From: Oscillatoriales cyanobacterium
Lineage (GTDB): Bacteria; Cyanobacteriota; Cyanobacteriia; Cyanobacteriales; Microcoleaceae
Direction of reading: 5' to 3'
Length of the DNA stretch: 64,000 nt
NCBI GenBank assembly: GCA_004292955.1
Contig: RDXX01000039.1
Location: 97,722 to 161,721, forward strand
The notes under the pieces are model-generated. The model was given only the letters and a program-made list of their open reading frames with translations, made no database searches and had not been told where the DNA came from. The position numbers and the translations under genes were made by a program. Of the stretch, positions 28,040 to 36,493 are shown in pieces (the first letter of the stretch is position 1; every line of letters starts with the position of its first letter).

Positions 28040-28128
28040 GCCCGATCCCCCCTAGCCCCCCTTAAGAAGGGGGGGACAGGAAGTTATCAAAGTCCCCCTT
28101 ATTAAGGGGGATTTAGGGGGATCTTGCC
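28040..28128. repeat. Palindromic C/G-rich interspersed repeat
   Basis: CCCCTTAAGAAGGGG and CCCCCTTATTAAGGGGG flanking a short spacer. This is the same family that sits in frame in rsmE (14540-14662) and in the spermidine-synthase-like gene (62782-62816). The rest of the 27950-28260 gap shows nothing else. Confidence 0.8.
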
Positions 28129-28260
28129 TCAGATAAAAGCGAGATTTCTCAGGCTTCAGACTTGATTTTACACTAATGAACACTGCTGTGTCGCTACAAC
28201 ATAGGGCTATAATTTCGCCACAAACAGCGGAATATGTTAGTAGTTGAAAATAGGTGAGAA

Positions 28261-28590
28261 ATGCTGACGGCTGTTGTAATTATCAATTTAATGATATCTC
28301 TGGTCTGTTTTTATATAGCTGCGAGAGTGTGGAAAATTAGACGGACGATCGCACGTTTTGAAGTTCGGATCGCAGCAATCGATCGCTGTAGCAGCAATGT
28401 CCTCGCAAAATCGCCGAATTTCTTTGCTAAAAGGCAGCAAGGTGCTCACCAATTACGGCGGGATTATCAACAACTGGAATCTCAACTGCAACAGGTTCGG
28501 CAACTTTTGGGATTGTTGGGTTTGGGGCGGATGCTTTGGCCCAAGCGCGATTCCCTACGGGATAGCTTCGCTTCACGACCTTTGAGGTAA
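28261..28590 (+). CDS. Small membrane-anchored coiled-coil protein
   Basis: A 109-residue protein with an N-terminal membrane segment (VVIINLMISLVCFYIAARVW), then a basic region and a coiled coil rich in Gln and Leu (QLRRDYQQLESQLQQVRQLL). The last ~15 residues (KRDSLRDSFASRPLR) are encoded by a common cyanobacterial repeat, TTCCCTACGGGATAGCTTCG, so the original stop was probably replaced. It is followed 35 bp later by the YtxH-like gene. Function unknown. Confidence 0.65.
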   Translation: MLTAVVIINLMISLVCFYIAARVWKIRRTIARFEVRIAAIDRCSSNVLAKSPNFFAKRQQGAHQLRRDYQQLESQLQQVRQLLGLLGLGRMLWPKRDSLRDSFASRPLR

Positions 28591-28625
28591 GCTATCCTAA
28601 AATTGTATGGAGAGAAGTTATAAAA

Positions 28626-28967
28626 ATGTCAACTAAACGTTCAGGATTATTTATTGGCGGTCTGTTGGTGGGTTCGGCGATCGGGGCCGTGACTGGGTTG
28701 CTGATGGCACCGCGAACGGGCAAGGAGACGCGGCAGATATTGAAAAAATCGGCCGATGCTTTGCCGGAGTTGGCGGAGGATTTATCGACTAGCGTCCAAT
28801 TGCAAGCCGATCGACTTTCGGAGACTGCACTGCGAAATTGGGACGAAACTTTGGTTAGACTCAAGGAGGCGATCGCCGCCGGTTTAGAAGCGACTCAGCG
28901 GGAACGTCAAACACTGTCGGAAACTGAAGTCGAAGTGACTCCCCCGTCGCGCCCTCCCGTCCGCTAA
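28626..28967 (+). CDS. YtxH-like protein
   Basis: A 113-residue protein with the YtxH opening: a glycine-rich membrane segment (GLFIGGLLVGSAIGAVTGLL) followed by MAPRTGKETRQ. An amphipathic helical region follows and ends in a Pro-rich tail. YtxH-type proteins are small envelope or stress-associated proteins of unclear action. It sits in a run of three small membrane proteins on the same strand. Confidence 0.8.
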   Translation: MSTKRSGLFIGGLLVGSAIGAVTGLLMAPRTGKETRQILKKSADALPELAEDLSTSVQLQADRLSETALRNWDETLVRLKEAIAAGLEATQRERQTLSETEVEVTPPSRPPVR

Positions 28968-28989
28968 CTCGACCACTTTCAGCCATTAT

Positions 28990-29071
28990 TCATTGCTGTT
29001 TGGGACGGGCAAGATGCCCATCCCACAAGAATATTCAGCCTTCGGGACGGGCAAGATGCCCATCCCACAAG
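28990..29071. repeat. Two direct copies of a GGGCAAGATGCCC repeat
   Basis: GGGACGGGCAAGATGCCCAT and CCCACAAGAAT occur twice, 48 bp apart. The palindrome GGGCAAGATGCCC is related to the repeat inserted in the DUF92 gene (GGCATCTTGCC). Confidence 0.75.
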
Positions 29072-29147
29072 AATTTCATGACACATTGACTGTAAAATTA
29101 AATCCACAGCAGCCTATGAATTCCCAAACCCCAAATCCGAGATTCAA

Positions 29148-29726
29148 GTGAGCGATCCCTTATTTTGGCTAGGACTTTCGATTTTGCTAGTGGCGGTTAG
29201 CTTAACTGCTGTTTTAGTGACTCTGATACCTGCGGTGCAAGCATTGACGCGGGCGGCGCGCAGCGTGGAAAAGCTCGCTGACACGCTTTCGCGCGAGTTT
29301 CCGCCGACTTTGGAGGCGATTCGGTTGACGGGGCTGGAAATTAGCGAGTTGACGGATGATGTCAGCGATGGGGTGCAAAGTGCGGGGGAGGTTGTCAAGC
29401 AGGTCGATCGCAGTATTGGTAGCGCCAAAAAGCAAGCCCAAAACGTGCAGGTAACTACTCGCAGCGTGGTGACTGGGATTAAGGCTGCTTGGAAAACTTT
29501 AACTCGCAAGCCAGCAATTTCTGGGACAAATCGCCGATCTGATCGACTGTCGCAGAGTCAAAGAAGTGCGATTTCGCTGAGGGATTCGGGTTTGGATGAC
29601 AGGTATTCTGGGAATTACGCTGCGGGTGCGAGTAATGGGGAATCGCCGCGGTTGAGGAATGGCGAGGGTTCTGGTTTGCCGGCGGATGCTGAAGATTTTG
29701 AGCAAGTGCGATCGGGCGATTCTTGA
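29148..29726 (+). CDS. DUF948-like membrane-anchored protein
   Basis: A 192-residue protein starting at GTG. It has an N-terminal membrane segment (FWLGLSILLVAVSLTAVLVTLIPAV), then a long amphipathic helix with Val/Leu heptads (AARSVEKLADTLSREFPPTLEAIRLTGLEISELTDDVSDGV, here residues 36-76) as in DUF948. A disordered Arg/Ser/Gly-rich tail follows. In Bacillus, related proteins are general stress proteins. The two genes upstream code for similar small membrane proteins, so the three may act together, but this is only a guess. Confidence 0.75.
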   Translation: MSDPLFWLGLSILLVAVSLTAVLVTLIPAVQALTRAARSVEKLADTLSREFPPTLEAIRLTGLEISELTDDVSDGVQSAGEVVKQVDRSIGSAKKQAQNVQVTTRSVVTGIKAAWKTLTRKPAISGTNRRSDRLSQSQRSAISLRDSGLDDRYSGNYAAGASNGESPRLRNGEGSGLPADAEDFEQVRSGDS

Positions 29727-29751
29727 TGTTTTGGATAGTAGATCAAAGAAG

Positions 29752-29932
29752 CCTCGGCGGTTGAAACCGCGCGTATATCAAGGAAGCCTCGGCGGTTGAA
29801 ACCGCGCGTAGATCAACGAAGCCTCGGCGGTTGAAACCGCGCGTAGATCAACGAAGCCTCGGCGGTTGAAACCGCGCGTAGCGGCGGTTGAAACCGCGGC
29901 TATACAAACGATGTCCGCCTCCGCGGACTAAG
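29752..29932. repeat. Tandem array of GGCGGTTGAAACCGCG units
   Basis: Four direct copies of a ~34-bp unit (AAGCCTCGGCGGTTGAAACC, then GCGCGTAGATCAACG), followed by one more GGCGGTTGAAACCGCG and a GTCCGCCTCCGCGGAC palindrome. It is the same family as at 20085 and 21953, but expanded in tandem. Confidence 0.85.
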
Positions 29933-29982
29933 AGAAGAGAGGGTTGATTTGTGGGATTTGTTTGGGTTGTGCGATCGCACAT

Positions 29983-30486
29983 CTAACCGTTTTTATCTAA
30001 GTCTTCTTTTTTTGGAGTTTCTGAAGTTGAAGGGAATGTTAACTGAATATTGATATCCATCGATATTGTACTTTGTTCAAGCCAACCTATATTAACTATT
30101 TTTACTAATGCTTCTGTCGGCAAAGAATTATTAACTTTAAATTGTGCTGACGACTGAACTTTAAATCCTCCTTCCTCTAGCCGATCGCAAACATTTCTCC
30201 AATTTCCCACTGGTTCGTTCGGTAAATCTGCCAGTTTTTTAACATATTGGTATAAAGTCTTACACAGATAAACCTCTGCACTTTTGGGAGTCTGAAACAT
30301 TTTTTTAGCTATTTCGGCGGGACTGCAACCGGAAAGTAGTCCTCGGAGATAAAGCTTTTCAGTGTCTGTTAGTCCTCTGCGCGATCGGGGAGAGATTTGC
30401 CGTTTAGCTTCTGCGAAAGCTTCGTAAAGCCTTTCTAAGTCCCAGTTTTGGGCTGCTTCGGCAAATAAGTCTTCTTTTTGTGCCAT
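29983..30486 (-). CDS. Small protein with vMAP-type N-terminal helix-turn-helix
   Basis: A 167-residue protein. Residues 15-110 contain LTDTEKLYLRGLLSGCSPAEIAKKM, a LuxR-like helix-turn-helix, and then LCKTLYQYVKKLADLPNEPVGNWRNVCDRLEEGGF (residues 74-108). This combination is found at the N-terminus of many cyanobacterial NTPase and vWA-MoxR-associated proteins. Here no NTPase follows; instead there is an acidic tail of about 60 residues. Stand-alone adaptors of this kind may bring partners together by homotypic contacts. It is divergent from the FHA/caspase/pseudokinase genes 630 bp away and may belong to the same system. Confidence 0.7.
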   Translation of the reverse strand: MAQKEDLFAEAAQNWDLERLYEAFAEAKRQISPRSRRGLTDTEKLYLRGLLSGCSPAEIAKKMFQTPKSAEVYLCKTLYQYVKKLADLPNEPVGNWRNVCDRLEEGGFKVQSSAQFKVNNSLPTEALVKIVNIGWLEQSTISMDINIQLTFPSTSETPKKEDLDKNG

Positions 30487-31116
30487 TTTCAGATTTTATG
30501 ATATTTAGCTAACGCTAGCATAACCAAAATTGCTAATGTTCGTTAGTTGACATTTAAATTTACAAAGTGTAATGTTACAGATATCAACTTCAGTTGAGTT
30601 CGTTGATGCGGTGTGACGCCGAGTAGGAATACTCAGATTCAACAATGGGCGCGATCGCTGCAACGAACCTCAAAGCTAATATCTGCGAACGTCAGACGGC
30701 GCTGGATAAAGTTTTGTAACAAAAAACCAGTATTTTGCATAAAACTTGGGGACTGAGCCTGATAGATAAATAGAGCTTGAGAAGTACCGCTACTGTTGCG
30801 GTTCGTCGGGGCTTAGGGTGCATTAGGGCGATCGTTTCAATTAATCTCAAAACTACTATCTCCGAACGTCAGACGGTGCTAGGTAAAGTTTTATAACAAA
30901 AAAGCAGTATTTTGCATAAAACTTGCGGACTCAGGCTGATAGCTATATGGAAGTTCACAAGAACCTAGGGCAGCTAAGAAAAATTAGGGAGGACAACCCT
31001 TTTAAACTCAGTTTGTGTCTTACTTTTGGGGCTATTGGTGGTAATAATTCCACAGATGGCTGACTGAGACAGGCTCTAGATGATCTGAAAAATCTATTAA
31101 ACTTTAACCAAAATTC
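30487..31116. other. Intergenic region with duplicated 120-bp block
   Basis: Two homologous blocks (about 30651-30776 and 30826-30951) share GAACGTCAGACGG, TAAAGTTTT and AGTATTTTGCATAAAACTTG. The region lies between divergent genes, so the blocks may be regulatory. No gene seen. Confidence 0.6.
30651..30951. repeat. Two ~120-bp direct repeats, period 175 bp
   Basis: The best-kept parts are CGAACGTCAGACGG(C/T)GCT and GTATTTTGCATAAAACTTG, with the inverted element TTTTGCATAAAA inside. Their position upstream of the FHA gene, inside a divergent promoter region, makes a leader or operator role possible. Confidence 0.65.
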
Positions 31117-32508
31117 ATGCAACTCAAACTTAAGTTAGAACAAACTGGTCAAAGTTGGACGCTGAAGCCAAACGGGAGAGAGTACGTTATTGGCAGTGGC
31201 TCAGACTGCGACATTCCTCTACCCAACGTTAATGTTGTGGACACCCGCCATCTGAAATTCAGTTTTAACCAATATACGAATACTTGGCACGTCTGCGACT
31301 TAGGTAGTAAAAATGGCACTTTCATTGACAGTCAGCCGATAACTGATTATTCCATCAAAGCTGAAACGCGAATTGCGATCGCTGGTGGAGTTTTATTGGT
31401 CGCAACACCTATAGATAACAGCGTGAATGTAACTCAACAACAGACATCACAACCAACTGTTAATCAGAGTAAACCAGTGTCAGCACAGACAATTCCAAGT
31501 CCGTCAATCTACTCTCCATCCATACCAATATCGCATCCTGCTACCGTACCGCCACAAAGTTCACAAAGAATTTCACAAGAGCCAGATCGAAAGTTAATTC
31601 GAGCCTATTTTGAATGCTTAAGAAAACGCAATAATGCGGCAGTAGTCCTGGAAAGCATTATCAAAAAAGTGGTAGACGACTTTATAGCATCTATCAAGGA
31701 AAAGCGATTGCCTCTAGATGGAATTTTGGTCTATGTTTTCATGATGTTAATAATTATTACACTTTTCATTAATACTTGGTACACATTTATGCTAAGTATT
31801 ATTGCAGTCATTTTATATAATTTCAAAACTCTGCGTCCCCCAGTATCAGACGAGCAAATTCAGAAATGGCTAGAATACGATCTGCAACAACTGATTGATA
31901 TTGGTCAGCAGGAATTGAGAATTGTGGAAGGAAATGGGGAAGATATCGGAAATATAATTGACGGCAAACCGATACCGCTGTTCAGTGGAGTTAGTCAGAA
32001 ACTAAGCGATTCTAATTTTATTAATTGGAAAGAACTAATAGATACTGTAGGCATAAGTGATTATTTTTGCGAACCCGGAATTGACAAAAATAATAAATAT
32101 AGCATTTATGACTTTATTGCGATATTTCCGTGTAAAAACTTCATAGCATATTACAGATGTAAGTGGAATTTTATCAGAGGAACCTCATTAAGAGATGAAA
32201 CTTGTGAGTACCTTTATGATAGTATTGTCTCTGTAAAAACGATCGAAATTTCTTCATCCAATGTTTCACATTTACCAAAAGTTAGTAAAGAGATATATGG
32301 AGAAGCAATTCTGATTACGACTACAGATAGCAAGGAAGTTATATTCCCTATAATTGATATTCGCATGATTTCGGAATCAAGTTCAAGATCTTATAATTCA
32401 ACTGCCAGAGATGCAGCTCACAACATTCGCCAGCAGGTGAGACAAAGAAAACCTGGTTTTATCAGAACAGAATCAATGAGCGAACGACGCCAGAGTCTTT
32501 TTGATTAA
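31117..32508 (+). CDS. FHA-domain membrane protein
   Basis: A 463-residue protein. Residues about 20-80 form a forkhead-associated domain (YVIGSGSDCDIPLP, VDTRHLKFSF, DLGSKNGTFID), which binds phosphothreonine. A Pro/Ser/Gln-rich linker spans about 105-155. Two membrane segments lie near 205-240 (LVYVFMMLIIITLFI, FMLSIIAVILYNF), and a ~220-residue C-terminal domain of unknown type follows. It is the first gene of a run of three, 27 bp before the caspase gene. With a pseudokinase downstream, it probably reads a phosphorylation signal at the membrane. Confidence 0.85.
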   Translation: MQLKLKLEQTGQSWTLKPNGREYVIGSGSDCDIPLPNVNVVDTRHLKFSFNQYTNTWHVCDLGSKNGTFIDSQPITDYSIKAETRIAIAGGVLLVATPIDNSVNVTQQQTSQPTVNQSKPVSAQTIPSPSIYSPSIPISHPATVPPQSSQRISQEPDRKLIRAYFECLRKRNNAAVVLESIIKKVVDDFIASIKEKRLPLDGILVYVFMMLIIITLFINTWYTFMLSIIAVILYNFKTLRPPVSDEQIQKWLEYDLQQLIDIGQQELRIVEGNGEDIGNIIDGKPIPLFSGVSQKLSDSNFINWKELIDTVGISDYFCEPGIDKNNKYSIYDFIAIFPCKNFIAYYRCKWNFIRGTSLRDETCEYLYDSIVSVKTIEISSSNVSHLPKVSKEIYGEAILITTTDSKEVIFPIIDIRMISESSSRSYNSTARDAAHNIRQQVRQRKPGFIRTESMSERRQSLFD

Positions 32509-32535
32509 ATAAACTAACTTGGAGAATTACTAAAG

Positions 32536-34047
32536 ATGTCTAATACTTTCAACCATGGCTATGCACTACTTATTGGTGTTGGTGAATGTGCTAACTATAA
32601 AAACTGGTCGCTTCCCGTTACTGTCAAAGACATTAATGCACTTAAATTTATCCTCACAGATCCCAATTTCTGCTCCTACCCAGACAATCAGCAACACATC
32701 CGTTTACTTCACAATACTAAAGCTACACGCGATCAAATTTTGGACGGTTTAGTCTGGTTGCAAGAACAAGCTGCGAAAGACTCAGAAGCCACTATTTTTG
32801 TGTATTTTTCCGGTCACGGCTTACTTCACGATACTGGTAAATACTATCTAATAACGCACGATGTCGAGCCTTTCGACATCCCAAATACTACGCTTTCGGC
32901 TGAAGATTTTAATAGTGCATTACGCCAAATTCAAGCTAAGCGACTGTTCGTTGTAATTGACAGTTGCCACGCACGGGGGATGGCAAGTGCTAAAAGTGAA
33001 GAAGCTGCAATGAAACTGCCATCTGGTTTTGTACAAACTGCACTGCCTAAAGAGATAACTGCCAACCTCAGTCAAGGTAAAGGACGAGCGGTTTTTACAT
33101 CCTGCGATGGAGGGGAACAATCTTACATTCGTACCGATAATAAGATGAGTATCTACACTTACCATCTTATTGAAGCGCTGCAAGGTGCAGGGAATCAGCC
33201 TCATGATACCAATGTGTGTCTTTCTAATATTATGAATTATTTAGCGAAAGCTGTGCCGGAAAGCGCCCAGATTCAATGCAACGCTAAACAAACGCCTAAT
33301 TTCGACATTTCTAGCGAGGACTTTACTGTTGCTGTTGCTATGTTACAAGGTGGCAAAGGTTTGCCGGTAGATGGATGGGAATCTGTGAAGGAAAAAACGG
33401 CTGAGAAGATGAATCAAATTATTCAAGCATCAGGCGATCGCAGTATAGCATCTGGTCGCGATGTTGTGGGCAATCAGGGAACGAACACAGGAAATATAGC
33501 TCTTGGAGGTGATATTCAAAACAATCATGGCGAAACTATTTATAATACTCAAGGTGGAAAAATGAACGTTGAAAATCGCAATGGGGACACTTACAACCAG
33601 CAGGATTCTACTAATTACAACAATCAAGGGGCAAACTTTCACAGTGAAGTCCAATTTGGCGATCGCATTTATCAGACCCCTGAAAAACCAAAAGCAGGTT
33701 TTGACAACCTTGTTAAAGGAATTTTTAACAAGTATCGATATTTAGAAAACCTGGAGCCTTATGACGCTGATGATGTCTGGAAAATGTTGCGATCAGCTTC
33801 TCCAGAAGAATTTGGCGCTTTTGAATTAAAAGTGTTTAAGTTAGTCGTCAGTTACTGCTGTTATTATTGCAAACGCCGTCTTACACAATCAACAGAATAT
33901 AAGCATTTTGGAGAAATTGACTATTATCAAAGAGCGAATGAATTATCGCGAGAAGGAAATTTAAGATGGAGCAGTCATCGGTTAAGTTCTATCATTAAAG
34001 CCACACAAATGGCTGAAATTATCAAAAGTATAGAGTTAAATAATTAG
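32536..34047 (+). CDS. Caspase-family protease (orthocaspase-like) with beta-repeat linker
   Basis: A 503-residue protein. Residues 1-270 are a caspase-like p20 fold with the dyad His94 (YFSGHG) and Cys144 (VIDSCHARG). Residues about 299-380 are a Gly/Asn-rich repeat (GDRSIASGRDVVGNQGTN, TGNIALGGDIQNN and similar), probably a short beta-solenoid. The last 120 residues are helical (YDADDVWKMLRSASPEEFGAFE) and may be an effector-associated contact domain. Cyanobacterial orthocaspases cut after Arg or Lys and are linked to stress and cell death. AACTTGGAG lies upstream as a ribosome binding site. Both catalytic residues are intact, so it is likely active. Confidence 0.9.
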   Translation: MSNTFNHGYALLIGVGECANYKNWSLPVTVKDINALKFILTDPNFCSYPDNQQHIRLLHNTKATRDQILDGLVWLQEQAAKDSEATIFVYFSGHGLLHDTGKYYLITHDVEPFDIPNTTLSAEDFNSALRQIQAKRLFVVIDSCHARGMASAKSEEAAMKLPSGFVQTALPKEITANLSQGKGRAVFTSCDGGEQSYIRTDNKMSIYTYHLIEALQGAGNQPHDTNVCLSNIMNYLAKAVPESAQIQCNAKQTPNFDISSEDFTVAVAMLQGGKGLPVDGWESVKEKTAEKMNQIIQASGDRSIASGRDVVGNQGTNTGNIALGGDIQNNHGETIYNTQGGKMNVENRNGDTYNQQDSTNYNNQGANFHSEVQFGDRIYQTPEKPKAGFDNLVKGIFNKYRYLENLEPYDADDVWKMLRSASPEEFGAFELKVFKLVVSYCCYYCKRRLTQSTEYKHFGEIDYYQRANELSREGNLRWSSHRLSSIIKATQMAEIIKSIELNN

Positions 34048-34072
34048 GAAGTATCTAAAGGAATAGTGGTTT

Positions 34073-35530
34073 ATGCAAAATCAGAGCCAAGGAATACCTT
34101 ATCGCATTGTGTTAAGCAATCGCCAGGGGCGAGGCTTTTCTGAGCCAGAAGTGACAGAATTTTTGCGACAAGTGCTGCCACAATTGGCACAGTTGCACGA
34201 TCAGGGATTGGTACACGGCGCTATTTCTCTGGATACTTTCGTACAAGAGAAAGTGAGTTTAAAAGCGGTTTTAGTTCAGGCTAGTAGTTTTGTCATTTCT
34301 AGTTATGTGGCACCGGAGCAATTGCAGACAGGGCAAGTGAGTTTTGCCGGAGATATTTATGCTTTAGGAGTAACAATAATTGTGCTATTGACAGGGAAAA
34401 GTCCTGAAGTTTTGCGAAATTATGACGGGACTTGGAATTGGGAAGATCGCTGCACTATCAGCGACCAACTAGCAGCAGTTATTAACCGCATGATTGTAGA
34501 TAAGTCGCCAAACAGCTTTGTTTTAGCTAATGAGGTGTTATCTGCCTTGAACTTTTCTCCAGCTCAAAATGGCTATGCCGATACTGTACAAGTGCTGCCG
34601 GCAATTGACCAAAATCCAGCGGAGTTTTATGTGCCTGCAACTGCTATTGCATTTGATACTAATGAGTCGCAAAAACCACAACCAAAACTATTAGTTTGGC
34701 AGTGGATAGCGATTGGTGTGGGAGCAACATTGCTCGCAGGTGTGGCTGGGTTTGGAATTGCCAAAAAATTGAATTATCAATCTGAAGTATCAACCACTTC
34801 GGCGGTCATACCTCAATCTCAATCATCGCCCTTTGAATCATCTCCCGAATCGCGATCGCCTGCATTTCCGACTTCAGTCAACACCGAACGAGTTAGCTTT
34901 GCGGTTGGCAGCACTGGAAGCACACTTACGGGTAACATTTCGCCTGCTCAGATTAAGCGTTACTTAGTCAACAGCGGAGAAGGGCAACAGTTTAGTGTCC
35001 GAATTTTGCAAGGAAATGTGAATGTTGCTGTCATCGATCCATCGGGAATGACGCTGGGAACGGCAACAAATAGTTCAACTTTTTGGCAAGGGCGACTGCC
35101 CCGCACGGGAGACTATATAGCAGAAATTACTTCCCAAAACAACTCAAATTATACCATTATCATTGAGATTTTAGCAGCCGTAACACCTCCAGCAAATTCT
35201 GATTCCACTGCATCTCGTCCAGTTAATTCATTTGATAGCGTCAGATTTCCCCAGAGTACGTGTGGCGATTCTCCGCCAACCTCTGCTAACGCTTATCCTC
35301 TTAATTTTTATCCGGTTTTTGTACCCTATAGTGAGGCGAATTTACAAACAGTTAAATCGCTATTTTGCGGTGACGCTTATCCAACTGTGAGAAAAACTTT
35401 AGGAATAGAAGCAATCCAAGTCGCATCTTTTACCAGCTTGGAAAGAGCAGAATCATTCAAACAATTTATGAACAACAAGGTGCGAGGTGCAGAGGTCGGA
35501 GAACCACGAAGAGTAGAATCAAGAGAATGA
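34073..35530 (+). CDS. Membrane pseudokinase with extracytoplasmic domain
   Basis: A 485-residue protein. The N-terminal ~165 residues match only the C-lobe of a Ser/Thr kinase: FLRQVLPQLAQLHDQGLVHG, then YVAPEQLQTG and GDIYALGVTIIVLLTGKSP. The N-lobe with its glycine loop and Lys is absent, the HRDLKPEN motif is HGAIS, and no DFG is seen, so it cannot be a normal kinase. A membrane segment lies near 211-230, followed by a Ser/Pro linker, a PPC-like beta domain (about 280-365) and a Cys-containing C-terminal domain. It may act as a sensor or scaffold for the FHA and caspase proteins. It starts 25 bp after the caspase gene. Confidence 0.82.
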   Translation: MQNQSQGIPYRIVLSNRQGRGFSEPEVTEFLRQVLPQLAQLHDQGLVHGAISLDTFVQEKVSLKAVLVQASSFVISSYVAPEQLQTGQVSFAGDIYALGVTIIVLLTGKSPEVLRNYDGTWNWEDRCTISDQLAAVINRMIVDKSPNSFVLANEVLSALNFSPAQNGYADTVQVLPAIDQNPAEFYVPATAIAFDTNESQKPQPKLLVWQWIAIGVGATLLAGVAGFGIAKKLNYQSEVSTTSAVIPQSQSSPFESSPESRSPAFPTSVNTERVSFAVGSTGSTLTGNISPAQIKRYLVNSGEGQQFSVRILQGNVNVAVIDPSGMTLGTATNSSTFWQGRLPRTGDYIAEITSQNNSNYTIIIEILAAVTPPANSDSTASRPVNSFDSVRFPQSTCGDSPPTSANAYPLNFYPVFVPYSEANLQTVKSLFCGDAYPTVRKTLGIEAIQVASFTSLERAESFKQFMNNKVRGAEVGEPRRVESRE

Positions 35531-35544
35531 TAAATAATTTGAGA

Positions 35545-35646
35545 ATGCGATCGCCCTTTTCCCCAAAATAACCAAAAGGGCGATCGCCTTTCCCATGTCG
35601 AATCTCAAAGGTCGATCGCCCTTATTGTCCGAAAGTGCGATCGGCA
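35545..35646. repeat. HIP1-based hairpin repeat (TA-island family)
   Basis: AAAAGGGCGATCGCC units followed by CTTATTGTCCGAAAGTGCGA. The string TTGTCCGAAAGTGCGATCG recurs at 36443, 38285 and 40241, always between genes of the toxin-antitoxin island. Confidence 0.75.
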
Positions 35647-35680
35647 TCTTTAAGTTAAGATATAAACTGAGAAATCACCC

Positions 35681-36079
35681 TCATAGCAATACGACAGGAA
35701 TGTGCGATCGGAAATTCTCAAAATCTTTATCAGTAGTCAAAATGCTGTAGCCGCGACGATGAGCAACAGCACATAGCAGAAAATCAGTATTTGAACCCTG
35801 AACACCATTACTGCGACAGGTATTGAAAAACTCTGCCGCTAACTCATAATCTTCAGTTGTTAGCTCTAAATCAGGAAAAGCACGAAGATACTCTTGCAAT
35901 CGAGCAAACTGTTCCTTGTAGCGTACCCCAGAAAGCACCTCCTGACGAATAGCCCCCAGTAAAACAACTCGTCCGTCTGCAATCAAATCGCGCAGCACAT
36001 TAACGATCGCGATCGCATCGTTTGTTGTGTTGCGTCGCAATGCCAGCGACCAAACCGAACTATCAACAAGAACATTCAT
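35681..36079 (-). CDS. VapC-type PIN-domain toxin
   Basis: A 132-residue PIN-domain RNase. The acidic metal ligands are Asp6 (NVLVDSSVW), Glu47 (IRQEVLSG), Asp99 (GSNTDFLLCAVA) and Asp117 (LTTDKDFENF), all present, so it is probably active. VapC toxins usually cut tRNA or rRNA. Its ATG overlaps the antitoxin stop (ATGA), as in most vapBC operons. Confidence 0.9.
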   Translation of the reverse strand: MNVLVDSSVWSLALRRNTTNDAIAIVNVLRDLIADGRVVLLGAIRQEVLSGVRYKEQFARLQEYLRAFPDLELTTEDYELAAEFFNTCRSNGVQGSNTDFLLCAVAHRRGYSILTTDKDFENFRSHIPVVLL

Positions 36080-36276
36080 GTTGTTTGTCGCTGTTCCTTG
36101 TAGTTATAATTTTCATCGTATTCAATAGTACCAAACAATTCTAATATTTTTAATTGTTTGCGACGTTGGATGTACTCGCGTAAAGCCGCTTCGATCAATG
36201 TAGTAGGTGTTGGATGGTTACTCAAATCAAGGGCTTCTTGAAGAAGAGTTTTGTCAATTTCGAGCGTAGTTACCAT
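36076..36276 (-). CDS. VapB-type antitoxin
   Basis: From the ATG at 36276, about 66 residues: MVTTLEIDKTLLQEALDLSN opens a ribbon-helix-helix, with PTTLIEAALREYIQRRKQLK completing it. A short acidic tail (GTIEYDENYNYKEQR) probably blocks the toxin. An upstream in-frame start would add 11 residues with no family match. Such pairs repress their own promoter. Confidence 0.87.
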   Translation of the reverse strand: MVTTLEIDKTLLQEALDLSNHPTPTTLIEAALREYIQRRKQLKILELFGTIEYDENYNYKEQRQTT

Positions 36277-36359
36277 GTATTTTCCTCGTGCAAGTAGGGT
36301 ATGACGCAATTGCCACCGAACAATGCTGTAATGTTAGTGTAGCACTCAAACTCCATCAA

Positions 36360-36470
36360 TAGTGCGATCGCCCTTTTCTCCCAAATAACCAAAAGGGCGA
36401 TCGCTCCTTTCCATCCAGCTATCCCAAAGGGCGATCGCCCTTATTGTCCGAAAGTGCGATCGGCCTTATC
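36360..36470. repeat. HIP1-based repeats between TA units
   Basis: Three GGGCGATCGC sites and TTATTGTCCGAAAGTGCGAT. Same family as 35545-35646. Confidence 0.7.
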
Positions 36471-36493
36471 GAACTTCTATTCCCCTCACATTC

